NCBI GenBank assembly: GCA_000436695.1
Contig: HF992503.1
Coordinates: forward strand, 1-18,687
Direction: 5' to 3'
DNA: 18,687 nt
DNA from: Prevotella sp. CAG:1185
GTDB lineage: Bacteria > Bacteroidota > Bacteroidia > Bacteroidales > Bacteroidaceae
Both the position numbers and the translations under genes were made by a program. Below are positions 7,058-16,429 of this stretch, one piece after another (position 1 is the first letter of the stretch; each line of letters opens with the position of its first letter). The notes under the pieces are model-generated. The model was not told the origin of the DNA and did not search any database. It was given only the letters and a program-made list of their open reading frames with translations.

Positions 7058-9676
7058 ATGGATAATAACACATTTGATCAAGACAGAATTATAAAAATTA
7101 ATATTGAAGAGGAAATGAAATCCTCTTACATAGACTATTCAATGTCTGTTATTGTTGCCCGTGCATTACCGGATGTTCGTGATGGATTTAAGCCCGTACA
7201 CAGAAGAATCCTTTATGGTATGATGGGAATTGGCAATACAAGTGATAAACCGTATAAAAAATGTGCACGTGTTGTAGGTGAGGTTTTAGGTAAATATCAT
7301 CCGCATGGTGATAGTTCTGTCTATGGCGCTTTGGTTAGAATGGCCCAAGATTGGAATATGCGTTACACTCTTGTTGATGGTCAAGGAAATTTTGGTAGCG
7401 TCGATGGAGATTCGCCTGCTGCAATGCGTTATACAGAGTGCCGTTTGTCAAAAATGGGTGAACACATTATGGATGACTTGGAAAAAGACACAGTCGACAT
7501 GATGAATAACTTTGATGATTCACTTCAAGAACCTTCTGTTATGCCTACCAAAATACCTAATTTGCTCGTTAATGGTGGAAATGGTATTGCTGTAGGTATG
7601 GCAACAAATATACCGACACATAATCTTGGTGAAGTTATTGATGGTTGTTGTGCATACATTGATAATCCGGAGATAGATGTTGAGGGCTTGATGAAATATA
7701 TTAAAGCTCCAGATTTTCCTACAGGAGCATATATATATGGAATTCAAGGTGTAAAAGACGCTTATGAAACTGGACGTGGACGAATTGTAATGCGCGCTAA
7801 AGCGGAAATAGAAAGCACAGAGTCGCATGATAAGATTGTTATTACTGAAATACCGTATGGCGTAAACAAAGCTCAACTGATAGAATATATAGCCGATTTG
7901 GTGAAAGAAGGAAAACTTGACGGTATCAGTAATGCAAATGATGAATCAGGACGTCAAGGAATGCGTATTGTGATTGATGTTAAAAAAGATGCAAATGCAA
8001 ATGTTATCCTCAATAAATTATTTAAGATGACAGCTTTGCAAAGTTCATTCTCTGTCAATTGTATAGCATTGGTAAAAGGACGTCCACGTTTACTGACTTT
8101 AAAAGATTGCGTACATTATTTTGTAGAGCATCGTCATGATGTAACTATAAGAAGAACAAAATTTGATTTGCGCAAAGCTCAAGAAAGAGCCCATATATTG
8201 GAAGGATTAATTATTGCATGCGATAATATAGATGAAGTTGTTCATATTATTCGTGCATCAAAGACTCCTTCTGATGCTCAGCGTAATTTGGAAAAGCGTT
8301 TTGATCTTGATGAACTGCAGTCAAAAGCTATCGTTGATATGCGACTTAGTCAGCTGACAGGTCTGCGTATGGATCAGTTGCATGCAGAATATGATGAACT
8401 TGAAAAATTAATATCTTATTTACAGTCAATACTTGACAATCCGGAACTTTGTAAGAAAGTTATGAAAGATGAACTTTTGGAGGTTAAGGAGAAATATGGA
8501 GATCCACGTAGAACAGAAATTAAATATTCAAGTGAGGAATTTAATCCTGAAGATTTCTATCCTAATGACCCAGTCGTAATAACAATCAGTCATTTAGGAT
8601 ATATCAAACGTACTCCATTGTCTGAATTCCGTGAACAAGCAAGAGGTGGGGTAGGAAGTAAAGGCGCACATAGTAGAGAACAGGACTTTACCGAATATAT
8701 TTATCCGGCAACAATGCATAACACAATGATGTTCTTTACAAAGAAAGGACGTTGTTATTGGCTTAAATGTTATGAGATACCTGAAGGTGCTAAGAATTCT
8801 AAGGGACGTGCAATTCAAAATTTGCTGAATATAGAAAGTGATGATAGTATAAATGCTTTCCTCCGTTTACGTGGCCTTGATAATCCGGAATTCATTAACA
8901 GCCATTATGTTGTATTTGCAACAAAAAAAGGCTTAATAAAGAAAACGAGTCTTGAAGCATATAGTCGTCCAAGGGCAAATGGAGTTATTGCCATTAATGT
9001 CATGGAAGGAGACGAAGTTGTTGGCGTAAGGCTTACGAATGGACATAATGAGCTGCTTTTGGCAGACAGAAATGGACGAGCGGTAAGATTTAATGAAAAT
9101 ACAGTTCGAGCAATGGGACGTGTTTCTACCGGAGTTAGAGGAATGCGTCTTGATGATGGTGATGACGAGGTCGTAGGTATGGTTGTTGTTAATAAGCCAG
9201 AGGAAGAGACCATCATGGTAGTAAGTGAAAATGGTTATGGTAAGCGTAGTCAAGTAGAAGATTATCGTGTTACTAATCGTGGCGGTAAGGGTGTTAAGAC
9301 CTTAAATATTACAGAAAAGACAGGTCGTTTGGTCGCAATAAAAGTTGTTACTGACGAAAATGATCTTATGATAATAAATAAGAGCGGTATATTAATCCGT
9401 TTGAAGGTTTCCGAATGCCGAATAATGGGTAGGGCTACTCAAGGAGTTAGGTTGATCAATCTTACCAAGAAGAACGATGTTATTTCAAGTGTATGTAAAG
9501 TTATGAGTTCTGATTTGGAAGCTCTTGTCGAAGCCGAAAGTAGAAAAGAATGGGCACAGACTAGTGAAGCCATAAAAAATGATACTCAGACAATCTCTTC
9601 TGACGCCAATAATGTTGAAGCGGAAACCGATTTGACAGATACCGATAATGAGTTTAACAATGAAGAAAATCAATAA
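7058..9676 (+). CDS. gyrA: DNA gyrase subunit A
   Basis: This is the 872-residue breakage-reunion subunit of DNA gyrase, which with GyrB introduces negative supercoils in the cytoplasm using ATP. The N-terminal domain carries the hallmark IDYSMSVIVARALPDVRDG at 25-43. The catalytic tyrosine is Y125 in AAMRYTE, and the quinolone region HPHGDSSVYG is at 81-90. S86 corresponds to E. coli Ser83, and G90 sits where E. coli has Asp87. The GyrA box appears as QARGGVGSKG at 527-536, with the beta-pinwheel domain after it, including repeated IGYxKR-like and GxGxKG-like blades. The end is an acidic tail (DTDNEFNNEENQ). Length and domain order are complete. It heads a probable two-gene unit, with the TPR gene 18 bases downstream. 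Codon use is AT-rich, unlike the genes left of the tRNAs. Confidence 0.98.
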   Translation: MDNNTFDQDRIIKINIEEEMKSSYIDYSMSVIVARALPDVRDGFKPVHRRILYGMMGIGNTSDKPYKKCARVVGEVLGKYHPHGDSSVYGALVRMAQDWNMRYTLVDGQGNFGSVDGDSPAAMRYTECRLSKMGEHIMDDLEKDTVDMMNNFDDSLQEPSVMPTKIPNLLVNGGNGIAVGMATNIPTHNLGEVIDGCCAYIDNPEIDVEGLMKYIKAPDFPTGAYIYGIQGVKDAYETGRGRIVMRAKAEIESTESHDKIVITEIPYGVNKAQLIEYIADLVKEGKLDGISNANDESGRQGMRIVIDVKKDANANVILNKLFKMTALQSSFSVNCIALVKGRPRLLTLKDCVHYFVEHRHDVTIRRTKFDLRKAQERAHILEGLIIACDNIDEVVHIIRASKTPSDAQRNLEKRFDLDELQSKAIVDMRLSQLTGLRMDQLHAEYDELEKLISYLQSILDNPELCKKVMKDELLEVKEKYGDPRRTEIKYSSEEFNPEDFYPNDPVVITISHLGYIKRTPLSEFREQARGGVGSKGAHSREQDFTEYIYPATMHNTMMFFTKKGRCYWLKCYEIPEGAKNSKGRAIQNLLNIESDDSINAFLRLRGLDNPEFINSHYVVFATKKGLIKKTSLEAYSRPRANGVIAINVMEGDEVVGVRLTNGHNELLLADRNGRAVRFNENTVRAMGRVSTGVRGMRLDDGDDEVVGMVVVNKPEEETIMVVSENGYGKRSQVEDYRVTNRGGKGVKTLNITEKTGRLVAIKVVTDENDLMIINKSGILIRLKVSECRIMGRATQGVRLINLTKKNDVISSVCKVMSSDLEALVEAESRKEWAQTSEAIKNDTQTISSDANNVEAETDLTDTDNEFNNEENQ

Positions 9677-9694
9677 TCTTTTAAAATATCTATT

Positions 9695-10936
9695 ATGAAA
9701 AAGTTTATGACGTTGGCCGTAGCTTCAATACTAAGTATGTCGGCCTTTGCACAAGATGTGTATAAGCAAATTTCGAAAATCAAGGATTATAATGAAGCTT
9801 ATAATCTTTTGAAAAGTAATTTAGGAAGCATGTCAGCCGAAGAGAAGGCTAAATGCTACAATAAACTTGTTGATCTTGCTTACGACAAGGTAGTTAAAGA
9901 GCAGGCAACAATTACAAGTAATCAAATGGCTGCCCAATTCAATACAAAGGCTGAGCCGTATGACACTGTAGGACTATATAATGCAGTTCTGCAGGCTATT
10001 GAAAATGGCGTCAAATGTGATGAGTTTGACAATCAGCCAAATGAAAAAGGAAAGATAAAGCCTAAATTCCATAAATCAAATGGAGATCGTCTTTATCCAA
10101 TACGTTTCCATCTTATAAATGCTGGTATTTATTATCAGAATACAAATGAGGCTCTTGCATATAAAAACCTTGCAACATATGTAGATAGTAATGACTATCC
10201 ATTGTTCGCAGAACAAGACAAGAGCAAAGATGCTAGTCTTACGCAGATGGCATATTATGCAGCGCGTTTCGCATATTTTGCAAAAGAATATGATAAAGCA
10301 GAAAAGTATGCTGATATCGCAATAAAGGATACGGCAATGGCAAACGATGCTCTTCAGTTAAAGTTGGCAGTTATGCAGAATCAGTTGAAAACACATGAGG
10401 ACTCACTCAATTATGTAAGTAAACTTAAGACTATTTATGCTAGTGATGAAACTAATGATATGGTTTTCAGTACAATATGTTCTATGTATATTTCTTTGAA
10501 CGATAAAGCTAGCCTGAATGAATTTGTTAAGGCAAAACTTGCAAAAGATCCGAACAATTTTACTGCCTTGGCAATGAGTGGTCAAGCTAATATGAATGAA
10601 CATAAATGGGATGAAGCCATTGCTGACTTGTCAAAAGCGGAAGAAAAACAGCCTGAAAACGTTGCAGTAATAGCTTCAATAGGTAACAGCTATATGTATA
10701 AAGCTCAAGAAGCTGCTGAACGCGCAACTGCAAATGGAAAGCGACTTTCACCTGATGCTGAAAAGGTTATAATTGATGTTTATAAAAAAGCTATTGAATA
10801 TTTAGAAAAAGCTAAAAACCTTGACAAAACAATGCAATACAAAAATGTTTGGGCTTATTCTTTATATACATGCTGTTACAGAATCTATGGTGCTGATGAT
10901 CCTAAAACAAAGGAAACGGAGGCTTATACTAAATAA
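9695..10936 (+). CDS. Secreted TPR-repeat protein, copy 1 (downstream of gyrA)
   Basis: The protein has 413 residues with a Sec signal peptide (MKKFMTLAVASILSMSAFAQ) and no lipobox, so it is probably periplasmic. The rest is alpha-helical, with TPR-like units. The clearest is near 285-320 (AMSGQANMNEHKWDEAIADL), followed by helices ending in KAIEYLEKAKNLDK. Earlier copies include YYAARFAYFAKEYDKAEKYA. It starts 18 bases after gyrA and lacks its own promoter, so it is likely cotranscribed with gyrA. It is a paralog of the next gene; both share the pattern YDTV..N, then KGKIK or KGRIK, and a PLF block near residue 170. TPRs mediate protein-protein contact, but no enzyme motif is present and I do not recognise a specific function. 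Confidence 0.85.
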   Translation: MKKFMTLAVASILSMSAFAQDVYKQISKIKDYNEAYNLLKSNLGSMSAEEKAKCYNKLVDLAYDKVVKEQATITSNQMAAQFNTKAEPYDTVGLYNAVLQAIENGVKCDEFDNQPNEKGKIKPKFHKSNGDRLYPIRFHLINAGIYYQNTNEALAYKNLATYVDSNDYPLFAEQDKSKDASLTQMAYYAARFAYFAKEYDKAEKYADIAIKDTAMANDALQLKLAVMQNQLKTHEDSLNYVSKLKTIYASDETNDMVFSTICSMYISLNDKASLNEFVKAKLAKDPNNFTALAMSGQANMNEHKWDEAIADLSKAEEKQPENVAVIASIGNSYMYKAQEAAERATANGKRLSPDAEKVIIDVYKKAIEYLEKAKNLDKTMQYKNVWAYSLYTCCYRIYGADDPKTKETEAYTK

Positions 10937-10953
10937 TTAATTAAATCACTAAT

Positions 10954-10992
10954 AGAGACTGATATTTTTATTAAATATCGGTCTCTATCTTT
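10954..10992 (+). terminator. Hairpin between the two TPR genes
   Basis: AGAGACTGATATTT (10954-10967) pairs with AAATATCGGTCTCT (10973-10986): 14 pairs with one G-T and a 5-base loop, then ATCTTT. The T tract is weak, so it may terminate only partly. Only 19 bases separate it from the next start codon, leaving little room for a new promoter. Confidence 0.65.
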
Positions 10993-11005
10993 AAATTATA
11001 TATTA

Positions 11006-12214
11006 ATGCGTCAGTTGTTTTTATTTTTTGCAATACTTACATCTATAATATCATTTGCACAGAAAAAAGAGATAAACCAGGCTCGTTCTGATATTAAAAG
11101 TCGTAGTAATCTTGAGCAGGCAGAATCGTCTATGCGCAATTTGTTAAATGATTCTGTTAATCGACAAAACATAAAAATATATGAAACTCTTGCTGACGCA
11201 TTACGCGCACAGTACGAAGTCGCTAATGAAAAATTATATCTTAAGGAACAATATGATACTGTTTCTTTTTTCAATACTACATATCGAATGTTTCTTGCTT
11301 ACGAAAGTTTAGATAGTATAGATGCTCTTCCTGATAAAAAAGGACGAATTAAACTTAATTACCGTAAGAAAAATTCTGTATATCTTGATAAATATAGACG
11401 TAATCTTTATAATGGAGGATTATTCTTTATACATAAAAAAGATTATAGTTCTGCATATAGTTTAATGGACTCGTATTTAGATTGTGCAAAACAGCCATTA
11501 TTCACAGAAAACAAGTATGCTAATGATGACTATATCGCATCTTCTGCTGCTTTTTGGACTTTATTTGCTGGATATAAACTCAATAAGTCTGATAGTGCTT
11601 TAAAGTATGTTGATTTAGCATTGACAAACAAACATTATCGTAGTAGGGCATTACAATATCTTTCTGAAATTTATTTGATAAATAAGGATACCGTTAATTA
11701 TGTAAAGACGTTACATATTGGTTTTACTGAAAATAAAAAATCAAAATACTTTTTCCTAAGGTTGATGGATTATTATAATGAATCAAATCAGTTGGATTCT
11801 GCAATGTCCATTGTTGATACAGCTTTGACAAATGATAAAGAAAATATATTATTTTTGTTTGCCAAAAGTAACATCCTTTTAAATATGGGTAAATATTCAG
11901 ATTGTATTGTTATTTGTGATACCATAATTAATAAAAATAATAAATTGCCAGATGTATATTATAACGCTGGAGTTTCATATATAAATCTTGCAGTAAGTTT
12001 AGAGAAAAATTTAACTTCAAAGCGCAAAAATAGGACACAAATTATTAGCTATTATAAAAAGTCTTTGCCATACATGGAACAATATAAGAAAATGCGTCCT
12101 GAAGACAAGGAAAAATGGGCACCGTCTTTATACAATATCTATTTGAAACTTAATATGGGTAAGCAATTTGATGAAATGAATGCTATACTTCAAGACCTGT
12201 ATAAAAATAATTGA
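11006..12214 (+). CDS. Secreted TPR-repeat protein, copy 2
   Basis: The protein has 402 residues with a signal peptide (MRQLFLFFAILTSIISFAQ) and a Lys/Tyr/Asn-rich helical body. It aligns by eye with copy 1 over its length. Shared features are EQYDTVSFFN against EPYDTVGLYN, LPDKKGRIKLNYRKKN against QPNEKGKIKPKFHKSN, and a YLDCAKQPLF block against YVDSNDYPLF. TPR-like units occur near 255-340. It is very AT-rich and more diverged than copy 1. The start ATG at 11006 is the only one giving a complete signal peptide. No specific function is recognised. Since the intergenic hairpin leaves no obvious promoter, expression probably depends on readthrough from the gyrA unit. Confidence 0.8.
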   Translation: MRQLFLFFAILTSIISFAQKKEINQARSDIKSRSNLEQAESSMRNLLNDSVNRQNIKIYETLADALRAQYEVANEKLYLKEQYDTVSFFNTTYRMFLAYESLDSIDALPDKKGRIKLNYRKKNSVYLDKYRRNLYNGGLFFIHKKDYSSAYSLMDSYLDCAKQPLFTENKYANDDYIASSAAFWTLFAGYKLNKSDSALKYVDLALTNKHYRSRALQYLSEIYLINKDTVNYVKTLHIGFTENKKSKYFFLRLMDYYNESNQLDSAMSIVDTALTNDKENILFLFAKSNILLNMGKYSDCIVICDTIINKNNKLPDVYYNAGVSYINLAVSLEKNLTSKRKNRTQIISYYKKSLPYMEQYKKMRPEDKEKWAPSLYNIYLKLNMGKQFDEMNAILQDLYKNN

Positions 12215-12263
12215 TATTTACTGATAGATAAAAGTGTATCATTATAAAATTATGTTATTTATT

Positions 12264-12293
12264 TTGATTATACTTATTTTTACGTTATCTTTG
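12264..12293 (+). promoter_or_regulatory. Promoter of the transporter-to-permease gene run
   Basis: TTG at 12264-12266 (in TTTTG) and a perfect TATCTTTG at 12286-12293 have a 19-base spacer. The leader to the start at 12387 would be about 85 bases. It is the only good promoter seen between here and 18273. Confidence 0.75.
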
Positions 12294-12386
12294 CATTTAA
12301 AGCGATGTATAGACAGTGGAGAAAAGAACGTATTTGTCATGTAATAGTCGCTTTGTATTAGTAGTGATATTTTAAGCATTCTTTAT

Positions 12387-13697
12387 ATGAATTTAAAGGC
12401 TCGTTTAGCAATTATGAATTTCCTCGAATTTGCTGTTTGGGGAGCGTACCTAACGTGTATGAGTAACTATCTTGGTTCTGCAGGTTTAGGTGATTTAATA
12501 CCATGGTTCTACTCTATTCAAGGAATTGTATCTATCTTCATGCCTACAATAATTGGCATCCTTGCGGATAAATTAATACAACCGCAGAGATTATTGGGTA
12601 TGTGCCATTTCCTTGCTGCTATATTTATGCTTGGATGTTGGTGGATTGGTTATAATACAGGATTAGGGAATCAGATACAAGATAGATTTACATTTGTCGC
12701 TTTATATACTTTAAGTGTAGCATTTTATATGCCAACATTGGCATTATCTAACACTGTTGCTTTTTCCATATTAAAGCGTAACGGTTATGATACAATAAAA
12801 GACTTTCCTCCAATTAGAGTTTTGGGTACAATTGGATTTATCGCAGCTATGTGGTTCGTAAATTGTGCAGCATATACTTCAGATGAAGGATTCTTCTTCA
12901 GTGTAACATCTGAAAATAGATTTCAATATACGTTTATGCAATTTTTCGTTTCAGGAGTTTTGGGCTTAATATTAGCATTTTACTCTATAACACTGCCAAC
13001 ATGTTCTATTGCAAAAAAGATTGAGAGCAAATCTATTTCTGAGACTTTTGGACTTAATGCGTTTAAACTTTTTGGACAAAAACGCATGGCTATGTTCTTC
13101 ATTTTTTCAATGTTACTTGGAATGTCATTACAGGTAACAAATGGGTATGCAACACCTTTTATAACAAGTTTTAGCGGAAATGCAGAATACGCAAATACAT
13201 TTGGGGCAAACAACGCGACATTGCTTACATCTTTATCGCAGGTTTCTGAAGCACTTTGTATCTTATTAATACCATTCTTTTTAAAGCGTTTTGGTATAAA
13301 GGTAGTTATGCTTATGGCGATGATTGCATGGGTTCTTAGATTTGGTCTGTTTGGATTAGGTAATCCTGGTGATGGTTTATGGATGTTTATTCTCTCAATG
13401 ATAGTTTATGGGGTGGCATTTGACTTCTTCAACGTGTCTGGAGCATTATTTGTAGAAAAAGAAACAGATCCTTCAATACAGGCCTCGGCTCAAGGACTGT
13501 TTATGTTAATGACAAATGGTATTGGAGCCTCAGTAGGAACACTTGCTGCCGGAGCAGTTGTTGAGCATTACTGCAAATGGGAAGGAATGTATCTTTTAGG
13601 CGACTGGCGTAGCACTTGGCTTATATTTTCAGCCTACGCTTTGCTTGTTGCTGTTTTATTTGTACTATTCTTTAAGTCTGAAGGGAAAAAGTCTTAA
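12387..13697 (+). CDS. MFS transporter, nucleoside:H+ symporter (NHS/NupG) type
   Basis: The 436-residue protein shows about 12 hydrophobic segments and the N-terminal pattern of the nucleoside:proton symporter family (MNLKARLAIMNFLEFAVWGA, then IPWFYSIQGIVSIFMPTIIG and ILADKLIQPQRLLG). These proteins sit in the inner membrane and take up nucleosides with protons. Family features in the second half include YGVAFDFFNVSGALFVEKE and ASAQGLFMLMTNGIGASVG. Length and topology fit a full-length member. The gene is first after the promoter at 12264-12293 and 27 bases before the BFN gene. The substrate is inferred from family resemblance; xanthosine or another nucleoside is possible. Confidence 0.85.
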   Translation: MNLKARLAIMNFLEFAVWGAYLTCMSNYLGSAGLGDLIPWFYSIQGIVSIFMPTIIGILADKLIQPQRLLGMCHFLAAIFMLGCWWIGYNTGLGNQIQDRFTFVALYTLSVAFYMPTLALSNTVAFSILKRNGYDTIKDFPPIRVLGTIGFIAAMWFVNCAAYTSDEGFFFSVTSENRFQYTFMQFFVSGVLGLILAFYSITLPTCSIAKKIESKSISETFGLNAFKLFGQKRMAMFFIFSMLLGMSLQVTNGYATPFITSFSGNAEYANTFGANNATLLTSLSQVSEALCILLIPFFLKRFGIKVVMLMAMIAWVLRFGLFGLGNPGDGLWMFILSMIVYGVAFDFFNVSGALFVEKETDPSIQASAQGLFMLMTNGIGASVGTLAAGAVVEHYCKWEGMYLLGDWRSTWLIFSAYALLVAVLFVLFFKSEGKKS

Positions 13698-13724
13698 ATA
13701 TAAACACAAAATATTGTACATTGT

Positions 13725-14288
13725 ATGGCAAAGGAGAGATTGATTTTTAAAGGTGTATCTGAAATAGTCGGTACAGAAGATATGGGATTACTTATATTGA
13801 CAGATGAAAAAAATATGCGCCAAATATCAATAGTGTGCGATAAGGCAATGGCCGTACAATTAGAACTTAGGACAAAAAAAATTCCAATAGTGGATATTAT
13901 GTTACCTGAGGTTTTATGCAAGATGCTTGATATTAATGCTAATTCAGAATATGAATTGCTCATAGATGATCTTATTGATGGACAATATAGAACTATTCTT
14001 TATAATAGAATAAATATGAAATCATCACTAATACGTGCATCAGATGCCGTATTACTTTCATATGTAGGTAACATTCCGTTATTCATTGATTCAGCACTAA
14101 TGTCGCGTCAATCAGTATTATATAAAGAAAATTCAAAAGGCGTATCATTACCTGTTAATACCATAAGTGATAAAATGCTTCAAACTGCTTTAGAAAAAGC
14201 GATTTTGGATGAAAATTATGAACTGGCTTCTCATCTGCGAGATGAGAAAAAAAGGCGTGAAAAAAAAGGTGATAAAGCCAATAATTAA
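13725..14288 (+). CDS. Bifunctional nuclease (BFN/DUF151) family protein with C-terminal UVR motif
   Basis: The 187-residue cytosolic protein has a BFN domain (about 10-135), marked by IPIVDIMLPEVLCKMLD (53-69) and IRASDAVLLSYVGNIPLFID (103-122), matching the usual RASDA...AL pattern. The end (about 150-178, LQTALEKAILDENYELASHL and a basic run) is a UvrB/UvrC-type UVR interaction motif. BFN proteins have been reported to act on nucleic acids in plants and bacteria, but their cellular role is poorly known. The UVR tail suggests a partner in DNA repair or a Clp-type contact. The gene is 10 bases ahead of rsmE, in a tight operon. Confidence 0.87.
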   Translation: MAKERLIFKGVSEIVGTEDMGLLILTDEKNMRQISIVCDKAMAVQLELRTKKIPIVDIMLPEVLCKMLDINANSEYELLIDDLIDGQYRTILYNRINMKSSLIRASDAVLLSYVGNIPLFIDSALMSRQSVLYKENSKGVSLPVNTISDKMLQTALEKAILDENYELASHLRDEKKRREKKGDKANN

Positions 14289-14298
14289 TTGATTAAGA

Positions 14299-15030
14299 AT
14301 GAAAGAGGTTAGATTTTTTTATGTTCCAGATGCTACTAACTTAACAGAGCTTCCTATGGATGAAGCTATGCATGCATTGCGTGTTCTTCGTCTTAAGAGT
14401 GGAGATGAAATGTTTCTGATGGATGGACAAGGCACTTTTTATCGCGCAGTAGTAACAATAGCTGCGACAAAAAGATGTATGTATGAAATAAAAGAATGTT
14501 TGCCACAAGAAAAAACATGGAATTGTCATGTAAATATTGCCATGGCTCCGACGAAAATGATGGATAGGGTAGAATGGTTTTGTGAAAAGGCTACAGAAAT
14601 AGGTATTGATGAAATTACATTCTTGAATTGTAAATTTTCTGAACGTAAAGTTATGCGTACTGTAAGATTGGATAAAATAGTTATATCTGCGGTAAAACAA
14701 AGTCGGAAACCATGGAAACCAAAATTAAATGCAATGATTCCGTTTAAGGAATTTATTTCTACGCCAAGAAGTGGAAGAAAATTCATTGCTCATTGCTATG
14801 ATGAGATTGAAAAAAAAGATTTCTTTTCTGAGATATATTCATTATCTAGTTCGGGTGAGTTAGCGGATATAACTGTATTAATTGGTCCAGAGGGCGATTT
14901 CTCTTTAGACGAAGTTAAAATGGCTATGTCAAATGGCTATGAATCTATATCTTTGGGTTCCAGTCGTTTACGTACAGAAACAGCAGCATTAGCTGCAACA
15001 ATGATGGCTCAACTGGCATTAAGAAAATAA
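14299..15030 (+). CDS. rsmE: 16S rRNA (uracil(1498)-N(3))-methyltransferase
   Basis: The 243-residue SPOUT-class enzyme methylates U1498 of 16S rRNA using S-adenosylmethionine. The N-terminal PUA-like part has MDEAMHALRVLRLKSGDEM (20-38). The catalytic domain has MAPTKMMDRVEWFCEKATEI (82-101), SERKVMR and AVKQSRKPWKP. The SAM-binding trefoil-knot motifs are IGPEGDFSLDE (195-205) and LGSSRLRTETAA (219-230). Length is normal and all motifs are intact. It lies 10 bases after the BFN gene and 12 before the lipoprotein gene. Confidence 0.96.
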   Translation: MKEVRFFYVPDATNLTELPMDEAMHALRVLRLKSGDEMFLMDGQGTFYRAVVTIAATKRCMYEIKECLPQEKTWNCHVNIAMAPTKMMDRVEWFCEKATEIGIDEITFLNCKFSERKVMRTVRLDKIVISAVKQSRKPWKPKLNAMIPFKEFISTPRSGRKFIAHCYDEIEKKDFFSEIYSLSSSGELADITVLIGPEGDFSLDEVKMAMSNGYESISLGSSRLRTETAALAATMMAQLALRK

Positions 15031-15042
15031 AAAATAATAAAA

Positions 15043-16422
15043 ATGGAAAAACATATAGCAAAAACATGGAAGTTAATTCTATTTATATTTCCGTGTTTAT
15101 TTGTATTATCTGCGTGTTCATCAGATGATTATCTAAATGTCATACCGCAAAATAGCATAGCACTTGTATCTGTTGACGGAAATGATTTATATAGCAATTC
15201 CGCAACAAATGAACAAAAATCATATATAAAAGATTTGCTCAAGGTGAACGATTTAACTGATTGTGGCATAGATCTTTCGTGTAAAGTTTACTTATTTGAA
15301 ACTGAAGATGGTAATATTGGATGTGTTTTTAAGGTTAAAGATGAAGATGATTTAAACGAATGGTTTAATGATTTGAGTAAAGTCGGATATTGTAAAAATA
15401 TAACTTCAAGAAGAGGATTTCGTTTTACTTCTATAAAAGATACATGGATAGCTGGATTTTCTTCAAATGCATTGCTAATTATGGGACCTGTTTTACCTGT
15501 ACAACAAGTAGATGTGCAAAGGCAAATGGTAAAGTATCTTGAGCAAGATGAAGAACAGGGAATAAAGGTTACTCCGATATTCGAAAAATTAGATAGTTTG
15601 AGTAGTCCTATATCAATAGTTGCGCAAGCTGCGGCATTGCCAGAAAAGTTAGTTGGACCTTTAACCATTGGTGCGCCTAAAGGTGCTGATGCTTCACAGA
15701 TAATGATTGCTGCTGAAATTAGTAAAGGGGGAAATGGTTACTTAAGTATTAAAGGGCAAACTTTTTCATTCAATAAGACCATAGACAGCTCCCTGCAAGC
15801 CAATAAAAAGATATTCCGAAAGATTAAAGGAACTTATACTGAAAGTATGTCACAGAATTATGCTGTAGGAATGTTTATAAATGTCAACGGAAAAGAATTT
15901 ATTGATGTTTTACATTCTAATAATTCGTTTCAGACTTTACTTGCCGGTATGAATTCAGCTATTGATATGGATAATATTATAAGAAGTATTGATGGCGATA
16001 TGTCAATTGTTATACCTTCTTTATCTGGCGTGAATTATTTGCCACAGATGAGTGCAGAACTGGCAAATAAAGATTTTTTTAAAGATGTTGATTATTGGAA
16101 GAAATCATGCCCTTCAGGCTGTAAAATTATTGATTGGAAGAAAAATTCATATTATTTTACAGATGGCAAATTATATTTTTATTTCGGTGTGTCTAATGAT
16201 ATGCAATTTTATTCAGGGAGTACACCTGAAAATGCATACGAATCTATTTTAAGATCGAGAACGGCCTTATCTGATAATATCCAAAAAGATATAATAGGAA
16301 AACATATGTGCTTTATTTTAAATCTAAATGCGGTATTTGGAAATAATGAAAACCAAAATGCGGCATTCAATTTACTAAAGCCTTTGTTTGGAAATATAAA
16401 AACTATTCTATATAGTATGTAA
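15043..16422 (+). CDS. DUF4836-like lipoprotein, probably surface exposed
   Basis: The 459-residue protein has a lipoprotein signal with lipobox LSAC (Cys about residue 25). The residues after the Cys are SSDDY. Acidic residues a few positions after the lipid Cys match the known Bacteroidota lipoprotein export signal, so it is probably flipped to the cell surface. The start of the mature part (VIPQNSIALVSVDGNDLY) and the total length suggest DUF4836, a family of unknown function. It follows rsmE by 12 bases and precedes an ABC ATPase and permease by 7, so a link to that transporter is likely: it may be cargo, partner or substrate-binding component. No enzyme motif is visible. Confidence 0.75.
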   Translation: MEKHIAKTWKLILFIFPCLFVLSACSSDDYLNVIPQNSIALVSVDGNDLYSNSATNEQKSYIKDLLKVNDLTDCGIDLSCKVYLFETEDGNIGCVFKVKDEDDLNEWFNDLSKVGYCKNITSRRGFRFTSIKDTWIAGFSSNALLIMGPVLPVQQVDVQRQMVKYLEQDEEQGIKVTPIFEKLDSLSSPISIVAQAAALPEKLVGPLTIGAPKGADASQIMIAAEISKGGNGYLSIKGQTFSFNKTIDSSLQANKKIFRKIKGTYTESMSQNYAVGMFINVNGKEFIDVLHSNNSFQTLLAGMNSAIDMDNIIRSIDGDMSIVIPSLSGVNYLPQMSAELANKDFFKDVDYWKKSCPSGCKIIDWKKNSYYFTDGKLYFYFGVSNDMQFYSGSTPENAYESILRSRTALSDNIQKDIIGKHMCFILNLNAVFGNNENQNAAFNLLKPLFGNIKTILYSM

Positions 16423-16429
16423 CATAAAA

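Noticed and set aside
16052..16252. 66-codon ORF within the DUF4836-like gene
   Set aside because: It is a shadow of the lipoprotein frame with no independent evidence.
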